A DNA stretch of 64,000 bases from Cyclina sinensis (lineage: Eukaryota > Mollusca > Bivalvia > Venerida > Veneridae): the NCBI GenBank assembly GCA_012932295.1, contig JAAONU010000014.1, positions 21,098,011-21,162,010 on the forward strand, written 5' to 3'. The position numbers were made by a program, and so were the translations under genes. Each line of letters begins with the position of its first letter. The stretch's first letter is position 1. Below are positions 1 through 13,400 of this stretch, in pieces. Below the pieces are notes generated by a model. The model saw only the letters and a program-made list of their open reading frames with translations, ran no database searches and was not told the origin of the DNA.

Positions 1-485
1 CTTCCAGCAAACTGCTGAAAGTTGTGTCTGTTTCTATCTCACCTAAAATGGTGTAAAAACATACTAGAATTTTCAAGTGTTAGAATGGCTGTATGATGAA
101 CTCACAAAAAAGGCTTATGGTGAACAAGTGTAAAACAGGTTAATTACCTGGTAAAAGCTCTCTGACAAATTCTCATCAACATAAAACCATTGTAAACAGT
201 ATATTGGCAGTTATATTGGCAGTTATCTAACCATCTCTTATTTACCAAAACTATACACTTACCCTTAATGAGAAATGCAATATTCTAAGATTTCTCAGCC
301 CAACTATGGTATATTCAAGCCATTATATTTTAGGAGGAGTTCTCTTGTAAATCAAGCAAACATTATAACAAATATCTAACTCTTTTTAACTAAAAGAATA
401 AATCCTAAATGTAATGTTTTTAATAAGTCCATGTATTCCTGATTACCACACCCTTTTAATTAATTAAGACAAATTATGTTCCTAC
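1..485. other. CRAMP1 intron at the window edge
   Basis: A+T-rich, no exon for the missing C-terminus visible on the minus strand. Confidence 0.6.
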
Positions 486-3400
486 CTGTAGGCAATGAAA
501 TATCTAAAAGTGCCGATAGATTTGGAGGACTGAGAGAACTCTTAGAACTGGTGGCAACTAGCGTAGACATGTTCGCTCCAAGAGGCACAGCATGAGACGT
601 TACTGATGTGGTTGTTACGGTGATAGGGATAGACACTGGTGTAGAGTTTGGTATTGCTGACAGACCAGCTGCTTTTAAAGCTTCTTGTGACATGGTACCA
701 AGCTAAACAAAACAATGTACATAATTTCAATATTTGTGAAAACAAATAATCACAGGCTATTTTGGCTACAGGTAATGCTAACCTAGTATTACAACAAACC
801 TGAAGTTAACAAAAAATAATACATATTCACAATACAAGTATCAAACATATTTTTATAAAATTGGCACATTAGTTAGGTCTTTAGAAATTAAAAACACTAT
901 TTATTTGCATATTTTATATAGTTATTTGTGAAGTGAGATAAAACTTGGCTCATTTGTGAAAATAATTCTAATATACCTATTTACTCAATTTATTTACCTA
1001 AATCTGTATTAGTTTGAGAACAATAAGTTATTAATACAACTTAGGCACATTCCATTAAAAAATCTATCCCAACCAACAAAGACAAAATAAAGATATTCTC
1101 TTGGGGGCTGGGCCTTTTATATTTGAGTGAGGGGCTGGGATGGGGGGGGGGGTCTTCTCTTGTGGAATCAACTTCAAAGGGTGTTGGCCCATTTTGACAG
1201 CCTTCCTGGAGTGAGATATAACTATTACTGGAATGGCCCTTACATGAGATGCAGGAATTCGTAGCAATGTCTGGTCTCCATCTGGTGAGAGTGACATCTC
1301 CATCAATCCAGACATATCTGTGGATGGTGATGATGTAACTGATGGTGATGCTGTGAAACAAATTAATGCATTAAACATATTATTTTTTAGCATTCAAAAT
1401 CATAAATCATTTTAAATTTATTTGAAAAATCTATGAAATATTCTTTAAGCAGTTATGCACTGATCAACTTCTTTTTCAACTCTGCAGTCATAAAAAACTT
1501 GCTTCGTATATCTATTACATTTTATGCATTAAATTTAGCCTCAGAGAAACTGAACACATCTCTTAAACTAAAGCCCCAAAAGAATTGCAGCATTTCCCTT
1601 TCTCATACTTATGACCAAAAATGGAAACACTTGTAAGCTTTTTAACAACACATCAATTTGAATCATTACCTAAAAGCACCTGACTTCTCACAGTGACATT
1701 AACATTTGCCGTTGATGAAATGACATTTATCGGATGTTTCTGAATTCCATTGATGGGATGGCCTACAATGGTTTCTGTAGCTTCAGGTTTCTCTGGCGGA
1801 TGATTCGGAATCTGGGTTCCTTGCATCATGGGAATGATTGTGATGTATTCAGAGTTTTTCGGTAAAATTGTACGCTGAACCAAGCTTCCAGTGGTGCCTG
1901 GTCGATTTCGTGACATAGGTTTTAACTTCCTGGGTCTCATTAACTGCTTCTGGGTCTGAGAAGTAATAATATGCAATTCTCTTTTTAAAAAAACTTAGAA
2001 TATCTATAGTTATTTAACATCACCAACTGAACAATTTTAATTATTCAACTAACAAATTTACATTGACAAAATGCTATTATTGGTGTTTTACTTGAATGAG
2101 AAAGCAGTTGCTGTTGCTTTAATGAGTAAGTTTACTTATATTATCTTCAAACCTGAAATATAACTTAATTCGTTTATAAGACAATCCTTTTACAGAAGAA
2201 ATAAAACAATTTATCAAAACAGCTCTGTTAAAGGGTTACACTCTTGCTGTACATGTGGATTTTGATGGAATAAAATTTTTCTTTTTGACCACAATTGTCA
2301 AATATCTTAATAAATCTTGAGCTACTGCAAACTAGAACTTCAACTGTCCCGGCACCAATACCCCCCGAATGCTGTTTTGTCAGTAGGGTAATAATTTATG
2401 GGAACATGTTACTTTATGCACCTCACTAAAATTGAGTATGAAAAATTTCAAAGGGTCATAACTCCAAAATTATCCAAAAGAGAATTATGTCTCTTGAGCA
2501 CTGCACTTCTCCTCAATGAGATCAATCCAATCTATGAGGTTTCAAGCTGATATCTCCAATACTTTTTGAGTTATACCTCCGACAAAAATTAAGTATGAAA
2601 AATTTCAATGGGCAGTAACTCCAAAATTATGGAAAAGAGTGCTAAGGTTCTTAGGCACTGCACTTCTCCTCTATGAGATTTACTTATTTATGAAGTATCA
2701 AGTCGACAGCTCCTATACTTTTTTAGATATGCTCTGGACAAAAATTAAGTATGAAAAATTTCAATGGGCAATAACTCCAAAATTATGGAAAAGAAGAGTT
2801 ATGGTTCTCAGGCACTGCACTTCTCCTCAATAAGATCTATTTATCTATGAAGTTTCAAGTTGATACCTCCAATAGTTTTTGAGTTATACCCCAGACAAAA
2901 ATTTGTAAAATTTCAAAGGGCAATAATTCCTAAATTATGGAAAAAAAAGAGTCATGGTTCTTTGGCACTGCACTTTTCCTCAATGAGATCTATCCATCTA
3001 TGAAATTTCAATCTGATTCCTCCACTAGTTTTTGAGTTATGCCCAAGACAAATATAACCTAAAGGCCTGACTGACAAACAAGCTAATTCTAGTATACCCC
3101 CCGATACAACTTAGTTGTCGGGGGATATAAAAACAGAATCTGTGCTTATTTTACTGTAAAAGTGATGAGTACAGAACGAGTAACAATGAGTACAAAACAA
3201 GTAACAATCAATCTAAAACAAGTAACAATGAGTACAAATATCAATGAGTGCAAAACAAGTAACAATGAGTACAAACAATGAGTGCAAAACAAGTAACAAT
3301 GAGTACAAATATAAATGAGTGCAAAACAAGTAACAATGAGTACAAACAATGAGTGCAAAACAAGTAACAATGAGTACAAATATCAATGAGTGCAAAACAA

Positions 3401-4495
3401 GTAACAATGAGTACAAACAATGAGTGCAAAACAAGTAACAATGAGTACAAATATCAATGAGTGCAAAACAAGTAACAATGAGTACAAATATCAATGAGTG
3501 CAAAACAAGTAACAATGAGTACAAATATCAATGAGTGCAAAACAAGTAACAATGAGTACAAATATCAATGAGTGCAAAACAAGTAACAATGAGTACAAAC
3601 AATGAGTGCAAAACAAGTAACAATGAGTACAAACAATGAGTACAAAACAAGTAACAATGAGTACAAATATCAATGAGTGCAAAACAAGTAACTATGAGTA
3701 CAAAACAAGTAAAAATGAGTATAAAACAAGTAACAAAATACTTACAGTGTTATGAGTTGGATTGTATCGGGCCAACTGCTCTTTACTTGGCTGAGTAACT
3801 ACTGTAGTCGTTGAAGGCTGTGTGTGTACTGGAGCAGGTATTACAGGAATTCTAAACAAACCATTCTGTCCAGTTGCTGGTCCAACAGGCATCTGTCAAC
3901 ATATAACAAGGTTCAGTAGATGTCAACAAGATATGTTCATTAATGTACCTACCAATGAGCCAACAACATACAATGTAGATTCACTTTCAAAAGAGGTCAA
4001 CCAATTTCTTCTGTATTTAGCAGAGACCAAAAAGATATCTTCTGTAGATGGAAATGTGACATTGTTACCATTTCACAGATGCCAAGAGGACATATTTGTA
4101 TTTCCTAGATACCAACAATACAGGATTATACCATATAAATACTGACAAGACAAGATTACATGTTTAATGTGACATTAGTTTTTTCACTTAAGAGACATTC
4201 CTCTTTAGGCACTATGTATGATGGAGTAACTTGAGACAGGAGCCAGAAACCGGTACCACTCACTTCCGGATGGAATAAGGCAGGTGTGGCACCAGCGGAG
4301 CAAGAAAAACATATACATTGATGTATGCATACTTACAGGACTGAACCTGAAACCTTCAGTCTGTGTGGAGATATCTTTCCCCACTTTCTGTTCAATAGAG
4401 GCAACCATAGGTATCCTGTCCTTGCCACGCCCATGTGACTTCTTCAAGTTAGGGGCCTGCCCGCACAGTTGACATGCTGTATTGTCTCCTGGACT
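486..4495 (-). CDS. CRAMP1: CRAMP1 exons 12-16, C-terminal region
   Basis: Exons 4337-4495, 3746-3892, 1670-1955, 1244-1350 and 486-702. They encode an ACQLCGQAP zinc-knuckle-like CxxC, a Pro/Thr-rich stretch, the RPRKLKP and VQRTILP motifs that match human PRKLRNR and VQRTLLP, a Ser/Thr-rich segment, and LSPPNLSALLDISLP, identical at most positions to the human LSPPDVSALLDISLP. The last exon ends in phase 1 at a GTAGGA donor, so at least one more exon lies left of the window. Nothing coding was seen in 1-485. Confidence 0.88.
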
Positions 4496-7400
4496 CTAAA
4501 AAAAGAGAAGAAGCTAAATTATAATACACTGCCATTTTATATCAACAGCAGTTTTCAACCACATCCACTCAATATCAGAAGCATATGCATTTTCCTTTAA
4601 ACTTATGTTTTAACAATGATTGTAACATTAAGTTCTTACATTTCAAATTCTTTTTTCAATGAAAGTGACTTGTTCACATAAAATAAATGGAATCCAGAAG
4701 TGATGTTCAAACTGAACACTAAATTATGGAATTTGACCTTTGACATCTGAGACTTTGAATCCAAGCCTAAACCTACACCATTGCTCTATCTTTATATTTA
4801 AACTGAAGGACATTAATTTTAATGTCGAAGTACTTGGCATAAGTTTTACATCACTATATAAGTAAAATGCAAGAAAAGTCATTGAGAACAATTTGATTTA
4901 TTTCAGTTATATGCCACTGTCTAGGGGCAAAAACTTACCAATAATGAATAAAATTACCTTGCTGAAGTCTGTAAATTCAATCATGGCAAGATGAGACAGT
5001 CTTCTCAACATATTGTTCAGATTAACCAATAATTTTTCCTGTAATAAGTCCACTTCCTTAGGCAGACTGACCCATTCATATTCAAACTTCAGCTCACTAT
5101 CTTCCCCGAACATAAGGTATAACTCAGCTACGGTAAGGTTTTCACCATCATTTACACTCCAGCCATTTTCAACCATTGTCTTAAAAGCTTTTTCATAATC
5201 TGATTGACTAGAATTTACATTTGGCTTATTTTTGTCAAGATCATCTTCTATTTCTTCAGCACCGGCATCAACAGGCAAATCTTTCGACTGTTTATCATCC
5301 TCCAATTCTTTTTTAGTTTCGGTATCACAAATGCTTTCTGAAACAGGGATTTCACTCGAGGCTTCCTGACAACCACTGCCAATGGTGTCAGGAAACATAG
5401 CGTTTTCTCCATCTACAATAGCACTTATTTCTGGAACAGAAAATGTTCTGCTCACCGCAGGCATTACTTCGTCAGACCTTACGGTAGGAGATTCATTTTG
5501 AGTAAGTACACAATTTATATCATTTGTATCACTTGAGATTTTCAAATTTTTCGCCGACTCTGCCACCACACTAAACAAGCTTCTAGCTGCCGTTTCTTTG
5601 TGAAATTTCCTATCAAATATACCACTACCTTCATCAGGCTTGTCAGACAAATGCTTATCTGAACCATATAAAATATTTCCATCTTTATTGCACAAACAGG
5701 AACACAATTTAATGGTGTCTCTAGCACTGGATTTAGCGAGATCATCAGCAGGACCACAACTTTTAAAAGCACAAGTGTTACATGTATCTTTACAAGCACA
5801 ATTACGCTCTGGTATCACAGATTTGCTTACATCAGTCAACATGTCTGTATTCACAGAAACACTCACAGAAGTCTTTACTTCCTTTTCCTTCTTTCTTTTA
5901 CTTGTAGTTGGACCTGTAAGAATTGTTTTATGAAAACATGAAGAATTTTCAACATGACCTTCAAGGCTCAGAGAATCTAAGAGAAGCAAAATCAAAGTTT
6001 GACCATGATTATCAAATTGAATATGCATATATTTTTAATCGTCATCAAAAAAATATTGCAAAAGAAACCCAAGAAAAATGTTTTCCTTTTTTAACAGCAG
6101 CCATGTATTTCTGTCATTTTTACTGAGAAAATGAAGACAGGAACAAATGACTTTCTAAAGATATATTTTATCTGCTCTAGATAGCAATGCATTTTCATTT
6201 CAGTGTCATATGGTTTTTCTTTTCAAACAACTTTGCTGTCTCTCTTTCATTAAGACTTCAAACTTTTGTGACTAAAAAAAATCAATGAAAATGAATTCAT
6301 GTTATTATTTCAATGTATCAATTCAATTTTGCCCTGGCCAACTGCAATAAAAACATGAACTCCGCGGAGCAGTGCCAACACTCATCTGTTTTTACATGTC
6401 GACAATTGGGGCCATAGTTATGGTTCTTGTGCACTACTCCTAAAGGAGGTCTATTTACTTCTGACACTTCATGTCAAGATGTTGATAATGTTCATATTGT
6501 TACCTTTGATCATTCCACTTCATAAGCAATTTCGACAAAAACTGTAAGTTAAAAAGGGGCTTACTCCAAAAATATAGCTTTCAGAATAATGCCCCTTGTG
6601 ATACAACTGCCTCTCGTCATGATAAGAAAGCAGTCCAAGTTTCATACTGATATCTTTGATAGTTTTGAAATCAACTGTAAGTTAAGAAGGGACATAACTC
6701 CAAAAATATAGCTTTCAGAATAATGCCTGGAGTTACAAATGCCTCTTCTCATGATAAGCAAGCATGCAGTTTCATATTGATACCTTTTATATTGTTAGAG
6801 TAATGGGCTTCATTAAAGTTTTTGCACGACAACAACGCAGCAATCATAACAGCTCGACTTTTTTTTCGAAACAGACGAGCTAAAAATGGCATCACACAAA
6901 AGTGATAGCAATTTGTGAAACTGACAAGCTTTATTACAAAAACAGTTCTTTCTTATCAAAAAATCCTTACTACAAGTGTTATCCTTGCAATGTTTATTCA
7001 GAGAAAACTGGAGAACTGGTTCATCAATGGCCTCCATTGAAATGTTGCGCAGTGTACTGTCCCTATGTGGATACACTCGGAACTCTTGCTTCGCCTTCTC
7101 ATCACCACCAAGACGCTCTCTCTGATCATTTTGTTATGGTTCATAACATTTAACAATACAGCTTGGGTTGTCACTCTAAAAGTGTTTTTATCAAAAATAT
7201 CTTTAGCTGCACTGTTAATTCAGTGTTAGATCTGTTCAAACTTAAGACTTCTGAAAATGCTGCCAATATCTCATAATATAAGGGAGAAAATTAAAGTTTT
7301 TTTCAATTTACAAGTATTTCTCTAAGAGAATTTTAATCTACTATCTTTTGAACAAGTTAGACTACATATGTAAAATGTTTTCTCTCATTCAAACTTTCAA

Positions 7401-10400
7401 GCAAAATTCAAATTTTTTGTCTGAAAGGATACAAGTTTTAATCTATGAGGCTTCCATTTCTTATCCAGATATTTCACCAGTGACTGAAGATGTCTGTCTG
7501 ACTGGACCGTCACTCTCACACGAGGATTATGGGACAAATCCTGCACATGCTGCCATGCTTCGTTTGTTTTGGGTCGGAATTCTACATGTATCTTCTCAGG
7601 GATTTTGGAACTGTTGTCTTTTTTAGGTTCTGAAATAACCAAAAACTTACTTTTACACATAAAATTAATATTAAATAAATCTCAGTATTACTGCAGACAA
7701 AATATAATGCTTTTAAAATTTTAAATTACACTCATTTTTAAAGTGAAATACAGATGGGTTAACTACTAAAGAAATCTGGCTCTGCTTTCTGAAGTTCTTA
7801 AATATTAAAACTAATTCATTTTTGCATGGTTGGGAAGACAGCTATCCAAGGTTATCTAAACTACACTCTATACACAACCCCAGGTGGAACCAATTAAAAG
7901 AGAAAAGTGCAAATAACATTTATAGCTGGGTAAACTAAGTTCCAACTCAAATCCTCAAGCCCAGGAGTCACACACACTATCTGTCTTCATCAATCATCTG
8001 CATTACATTTTAACATAAATGCTTTACACAAAAATATAGTTCTATTGCTGCTTAATGCAAAGGAAGTCAATATATACATACATGTAAAACAATCAACATC
8101 ATATTCTTAAGTACTGAAGAGCGCTACCATTTAAAAAATTTAAGTTTCTAAACTTGGTCAAGTAAAGCCATGATATAGTGATATACTGATTAACAGGCCA
8201 ATTTTTACTTGCTGGACAAACCAGGCTATAGAGGGTAGTCGTAGTAATCAAACTTCAGAAATCTATGAATAAACTGACAGGGACTGTTAGGGAGTATCAG
8301 TATATCAGAAAGCAGTATATATATAGAGAGAATAATAGGTTGGTGTCATGGATGGAGAAAGTTTATCTGGCAAGGCGTAGGAATTTATCTGGTGAGCTGA
8401 AGGTGAACCGGATAAGTTTCGGAACCAGATAAAAAATTTCCATCCAAGACACCAACCTATTATTCTAATTATCATGTCACACTGTTTCTTCTTGCTTTTT
8501 ACTGACATAAAAAATAAACAAAAAGAAAGTGCTACATCGATGTTTGTTTAAAAATAGTCTGCCTGATCATCTGAATTGGTGCCAGTTTTACGTAATAGAT
8601 TTTTTAATTTGTTTCACAGTTTAAAGGATTAACGTCATGTTTTACGAAAACGTAAACAACCAATCACACTTTTGACTCTACTGATAAAACTTTTTGTTGT
8701 CAAATTTATCGCGTAACTCAAATATTTTTCTCAGATAAATATGCTTGAAAATATTTAATCATCTTTACTTTGAGTTTGCATGCTGATTAAATTATCAATG
8801 TCTATCTATTTTCTAGAATCTTCACAATAAAAACAACCCTTGCAATTTTATCCAACAGTCTGTATTTATTACGACATTTCACATGTTAAAAAAAGGAATA
8901 TATTGTGTATATGCCAATCACTTAAAAAGTAGTTCAAGCTTCCATTAAACAAGCCATTTCTTGATGAGACACACCAGTTTCCCCAACCACATAAAGCTGA
9001 ATGAAAACAGTACCTATATTCAGATACCAAAGTTTGGATAACTGATGTAACCTCAGAAAATCGGATATTCAAATATATTTGAATATGACAAACCGAATAT
9101 TCGAATACTGATTTCAGTTTTCATTCCCATCCTTATTTTGAACCTAGGCTGAAACCTGTAGGCATTACTACCATGTATTTACCTTCAAAGCAATTCAACT
9201 TCTTCAGGGCATTACAAACAGGTGTCTTCACTCTGTAACAGGAAGTTAGTCAACACTTTAATGTATGTTCATCATAACTTTATCAAACAAGTCAAACTAA
9301 GACAGACCTTTTTTTGTCATTCCCGGCAAAAAATAATCACACATGAGATTTTTTTATATACTGCATTAATATTTCTCTCCCAATTTATTCATTTTACAGT
9401 ATGCAAAATAAGATTACAGGACGTTTCCTAGAAAAAGGTATTCAAATGGAATTTGTACAAGTAATATTGCTTAAATCTTTTTGTTTTCAACATCTGTCTC
9501 ACTTTGGGAGAAAATATCTTGTTAATAAACAGAAAAGTCGACATCACCTTATTCTCTTTCCTTTCACTTTGATTGTTGCAACTCTGAAAATAAATTATAG
9601 ACTTTCAAACATTTTGAAAAAAGGTTATAGACAGGTGAAAAAACTAATTACCCAAACAAATAAATCAAACAAATAAAGAATCATTACAAGTTACATGTAC
9701 AAATTTTCATCTGTTGTATTGTTTCAAGGATGTGTTCTCTTTAATGCACTACTTTAATTCACAGCAGTGTTTAAAGAATGCACCTTTTATTGCCTTTTTT
9801 CTCAGAACAGGTCAAAGACAATGACCCAACCCAGTTACAGAAGATTTATTAACATTCTGATATGCAGTCTGTGAAATTAAGATTTGAAACTACTTGTCTG
9901 AATTACTGAATGTGAATTAATTTCCTTTATACTTTAGGCAAATTTCTTCGAATAGTTCCTTGTCTGAAACAAAAATTTTTGTCCCAGGCAACTCGAAAAG
10001 TCCTAATTTCGCAGACTGGATATGATATTTTACCACATTTTTTTTTGTTGTTGTTTTAATTTCATTTTTTTCATTTAAACTTTCAGTAAGGCAGGGCCTA
10101 CTACTGCACTTAGTGGTGTAAATGATCTTAAATTTTCTTACTTTATTTTTAGTACCTCTGCTTCATTTTATCAAACATGTATCTACTTACCCTTGGTGTA
10201 CTAAATCATTTAGTTTCTGCCAGTTCTTGTCATTAGGATTCACACCTGTAAAAAAAAAAATATTAAAACAAGAGCCATGTTACACATGGTTAATCCCCCC
10301 GCCGGGAAGAAGCTACCTGAAGGTTGTACTTTCAAACACTCAATGTAATAATGTTTGAAGAAAATCCCACAAAAAATAGGCAAGGTAGAGTTATTGTTCT

Positions 10401-13400
10401 TGCACACTGCACTACCTACCAATGTGCTCTGTCAGTGTATGAAGTTTGAATAAAATCCCTCAAGTAGTTTTAGAGTTATGCTCTGGACAAAATTTATCAA
10501 GTAATTCTGATAAAGGGGAATAACTCTAAAAATAGGCAAGGTAGAGTTATTGGACTTGCACACTGCACTACCTACCAATGTGCTCTGTCAGTGTACTGAG
10601 TTTGAATAAAATCCCTCAAGTAGTTTTGGAGTTATGCTCCGGACAAAATTTATCAAGTAATTCTGATAAAAAGGAATAACTCTAAAAAATAGGCAAGGTA
10701 GAGTTATTGGACTTGCACACTGCACTACCTACCAATGTGCTCTGTCAGTGTATGAAGTTTGAATAAAATCCCTCTAGCAGTTTTGGAGTAATGCTCTGGA
10801 CAAAATTTATCAAGTAAATTTGATAAAGCGGAATAACTCTTAAAAAAGGCAAGGTAGAGTTATTGGACTTGCACACTGCACTACCTACCAATGTGCTCTG
10901 TCAGTGTATCAAGTTTGAATAAAATCCTTCAAGCAGTTTTGGAGTTATGCTCCGGACAAAATTGTTTCGCACAGACGCACGGACGGACGAAGGGCATTCC
11001 TAATATCCCCTCCGCCTTTGGCGGGGGGATAAAAAAATCATAGAATTTCTATTTAAGCCCTGAAATAGGCCTAACAGCTGTTAATTGTAGTGCTCAAGAA
11101 TATATTTTAAAAGTGAATAAAAGATTTACTTTTTCAGTTCAAAAGCCATATTGCTTACAGTATTACTGTAAGTGTATTCAAACAACCTTAAAGGAATTTT
11201 TAAAAGGTTGCCAACAAACTTTGAAAACTACTGCAAAATGCAGATTTATTTTCTGTTTCTTTATTAAAAAATGCCAATATCATGGCGGGGGCATAAAAAC
11301 TGTTTCAATCTAGAGACTAGGAAAACTATATTCTAAAATCTCATCTGATCATTCGTTCCATTATCTCAATGCTCTCTTATCTAACTGAAACAAAGTGTTT
11401 CTGAAATAATAACTGGTATGTTTCTTACCTCCCCGTAATTTCTTTCTTAGAACACTGTAACTGATGAGGCCATACAATTCTTGAATATCTTTCTTTAAAT
11501 CTATGAAATAAACAAAAAAACAAAACAATTTAACATATGTCATTCTCTCTCAAACTTAACACAGAGATGTGAACAAGATGTCAGAATACCCAATTGCGAA
11601 ACTGTTGTTTTTAAGCTGGACCTGTCATGATCACGAAGTGTAGATTCTTGAAATGCTAAGAAAATCTACTAATTTCAGTGGAACAGCTGAAAATTCTCAT
11701 GCCAGTCTGCTAACATAAAAAACTTCAGATCTGTAGCAACCAAGTTCTTCAAACCTAATGAACATAGTCAAGGAATAAAGGAACCTGTTAAATATCTTTC
11801 CTGAAAAGTGTTTTTCAACAGTGGAAAATCATGATAACTTCTTGCACATTGTAAAAACAGGAAAAGACAGCTAAAAACATGTGTCAGCTCCCCTATGCAC
11901 GAATATTCTGTATGTTATAATAATAATCAAATGTACCTTCGACTGGCTCTATAAGTTTGGATATCTTGTGCCAAGTTCTGTAGTAGAAATGACGGACTTG
12001 TTCTTTGTTTTTCACTGTAATCGGCAGTACCCCTCCCTTCTTCTTACATTTGTTCACAATCAAGTTATGAATACTCTCAAAGTCCTTCCCAAACTGAAAG
12101 AGAATTGTAAATATGCCAAGAGTACTAGAACAATGAATCCATATGATCAGGTAACCTATTTTCACAGAACAGAAAAATGTCAAAGAGGGACAGTATGCAT
12201 GTATTACAATCCTTGAAAAATTCTGAAAACAGCCATAGTTGTCCTTGATTTATCAAATATCAACATAAAAAAACAACAGAGGAGTCAAGCCTTAAATCCA
12301 ATGTACCTGAATTCCATAACTGTATTACAATTATATAACTAACACATCTTGATCTATCATCAAGGGGTGAAGCAAAATGTTCTAAGTGCTATTTAATCAA
12401 AAAGCAGACAAACAACTGATAGTTTCATTCCTCCAAATGAAAGAATAACAAAAACTGACTTAAATTAGCATTTGCAAACATTACATTGTATGCATTTGAA
12501 AAAAAGTAACTGTTTACAAAAACAATGAAATAGAGGATATTTGTTTGTTTTTGTGGAAGATGAGAATTTATTTCATCGAGTGAACACCATATGTGATATT
12601 TTCACGAGTGGCGCAGCCACGAGTGAAAATATCAACATATGGTGTTCACGAGATGAAATAAATTCCCATTTTCCACTAAAAAACAAACAAATTTTCTTTT
12701 TATTTTATGCCAACACGTCAAAAATGGGTTTTTTATGACATTTTTAATCAGGGCCTTCAATAAATTCCCCATGGTGAGCCCCAAATCAGTTAATGCGTAC
12801 TTTGGTTACTCCGCACAAAAAAAGTGCAGACAATCTCCAATACATATGATAACTTTACTTCTGCTGAAATAAACTGAATACACTTTCATCAAATAACATT
12901 TATTTTTGTCTACACAGTTTATCAATATTTACTGAATTTTGCCATACATACTTTAATTATAAAAGCGGATTAATACTCAATATTCAATAGTTCGGGCACA
13001 AACATGTATTATCAAAATGGTAATTAACTGATTCAAAACAGTGTATTATCACTTTTATCTCACTGATATTTCCCTATATTTCATTGGTAGGCATAAAATA
13101 AAACATTTTAAAGTGATTCAGTTGAACCATCTTCCATTTTTGTTTTGCTATTTAAAACCATTGTTCTAAAACAATATTTCTTTCTTCATAATTTGCTTCA
13201 TTTATCTTAGTTTCCCCTTATACCTCACAAAGGCCTTCGAAGAAGCTGTCTTTGTCCTCGACACTCCATAGTTCCCACTGTCTCTTTCCTTTAGTTTCAG
13301 GGGTTGTAGTCACTGGAGGGGTGACAGGTGCCTTCTTTCCTGGAATACAGATTGCAGTTTTATTTTAACAAAAGCGATCTACTGTGTAGCAGGCGACACA

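Noticed and set aside
3146..3682. Overlapping minus-strand open frames coding LYSLLLVLHS repeats (hydrophobic, membrane-like)
   Set aside because: Pure translation of the minisatellite; all frames stay open because the unit lacks stops on that strand.
9940..9991. Possible CRAMP1 exon QGTIRRNLPK on the minus strand
   Set aside because: Exit phase does not fit the next exon, and the 36-bp exon at 9548-9583 fits both phase and family alignment.
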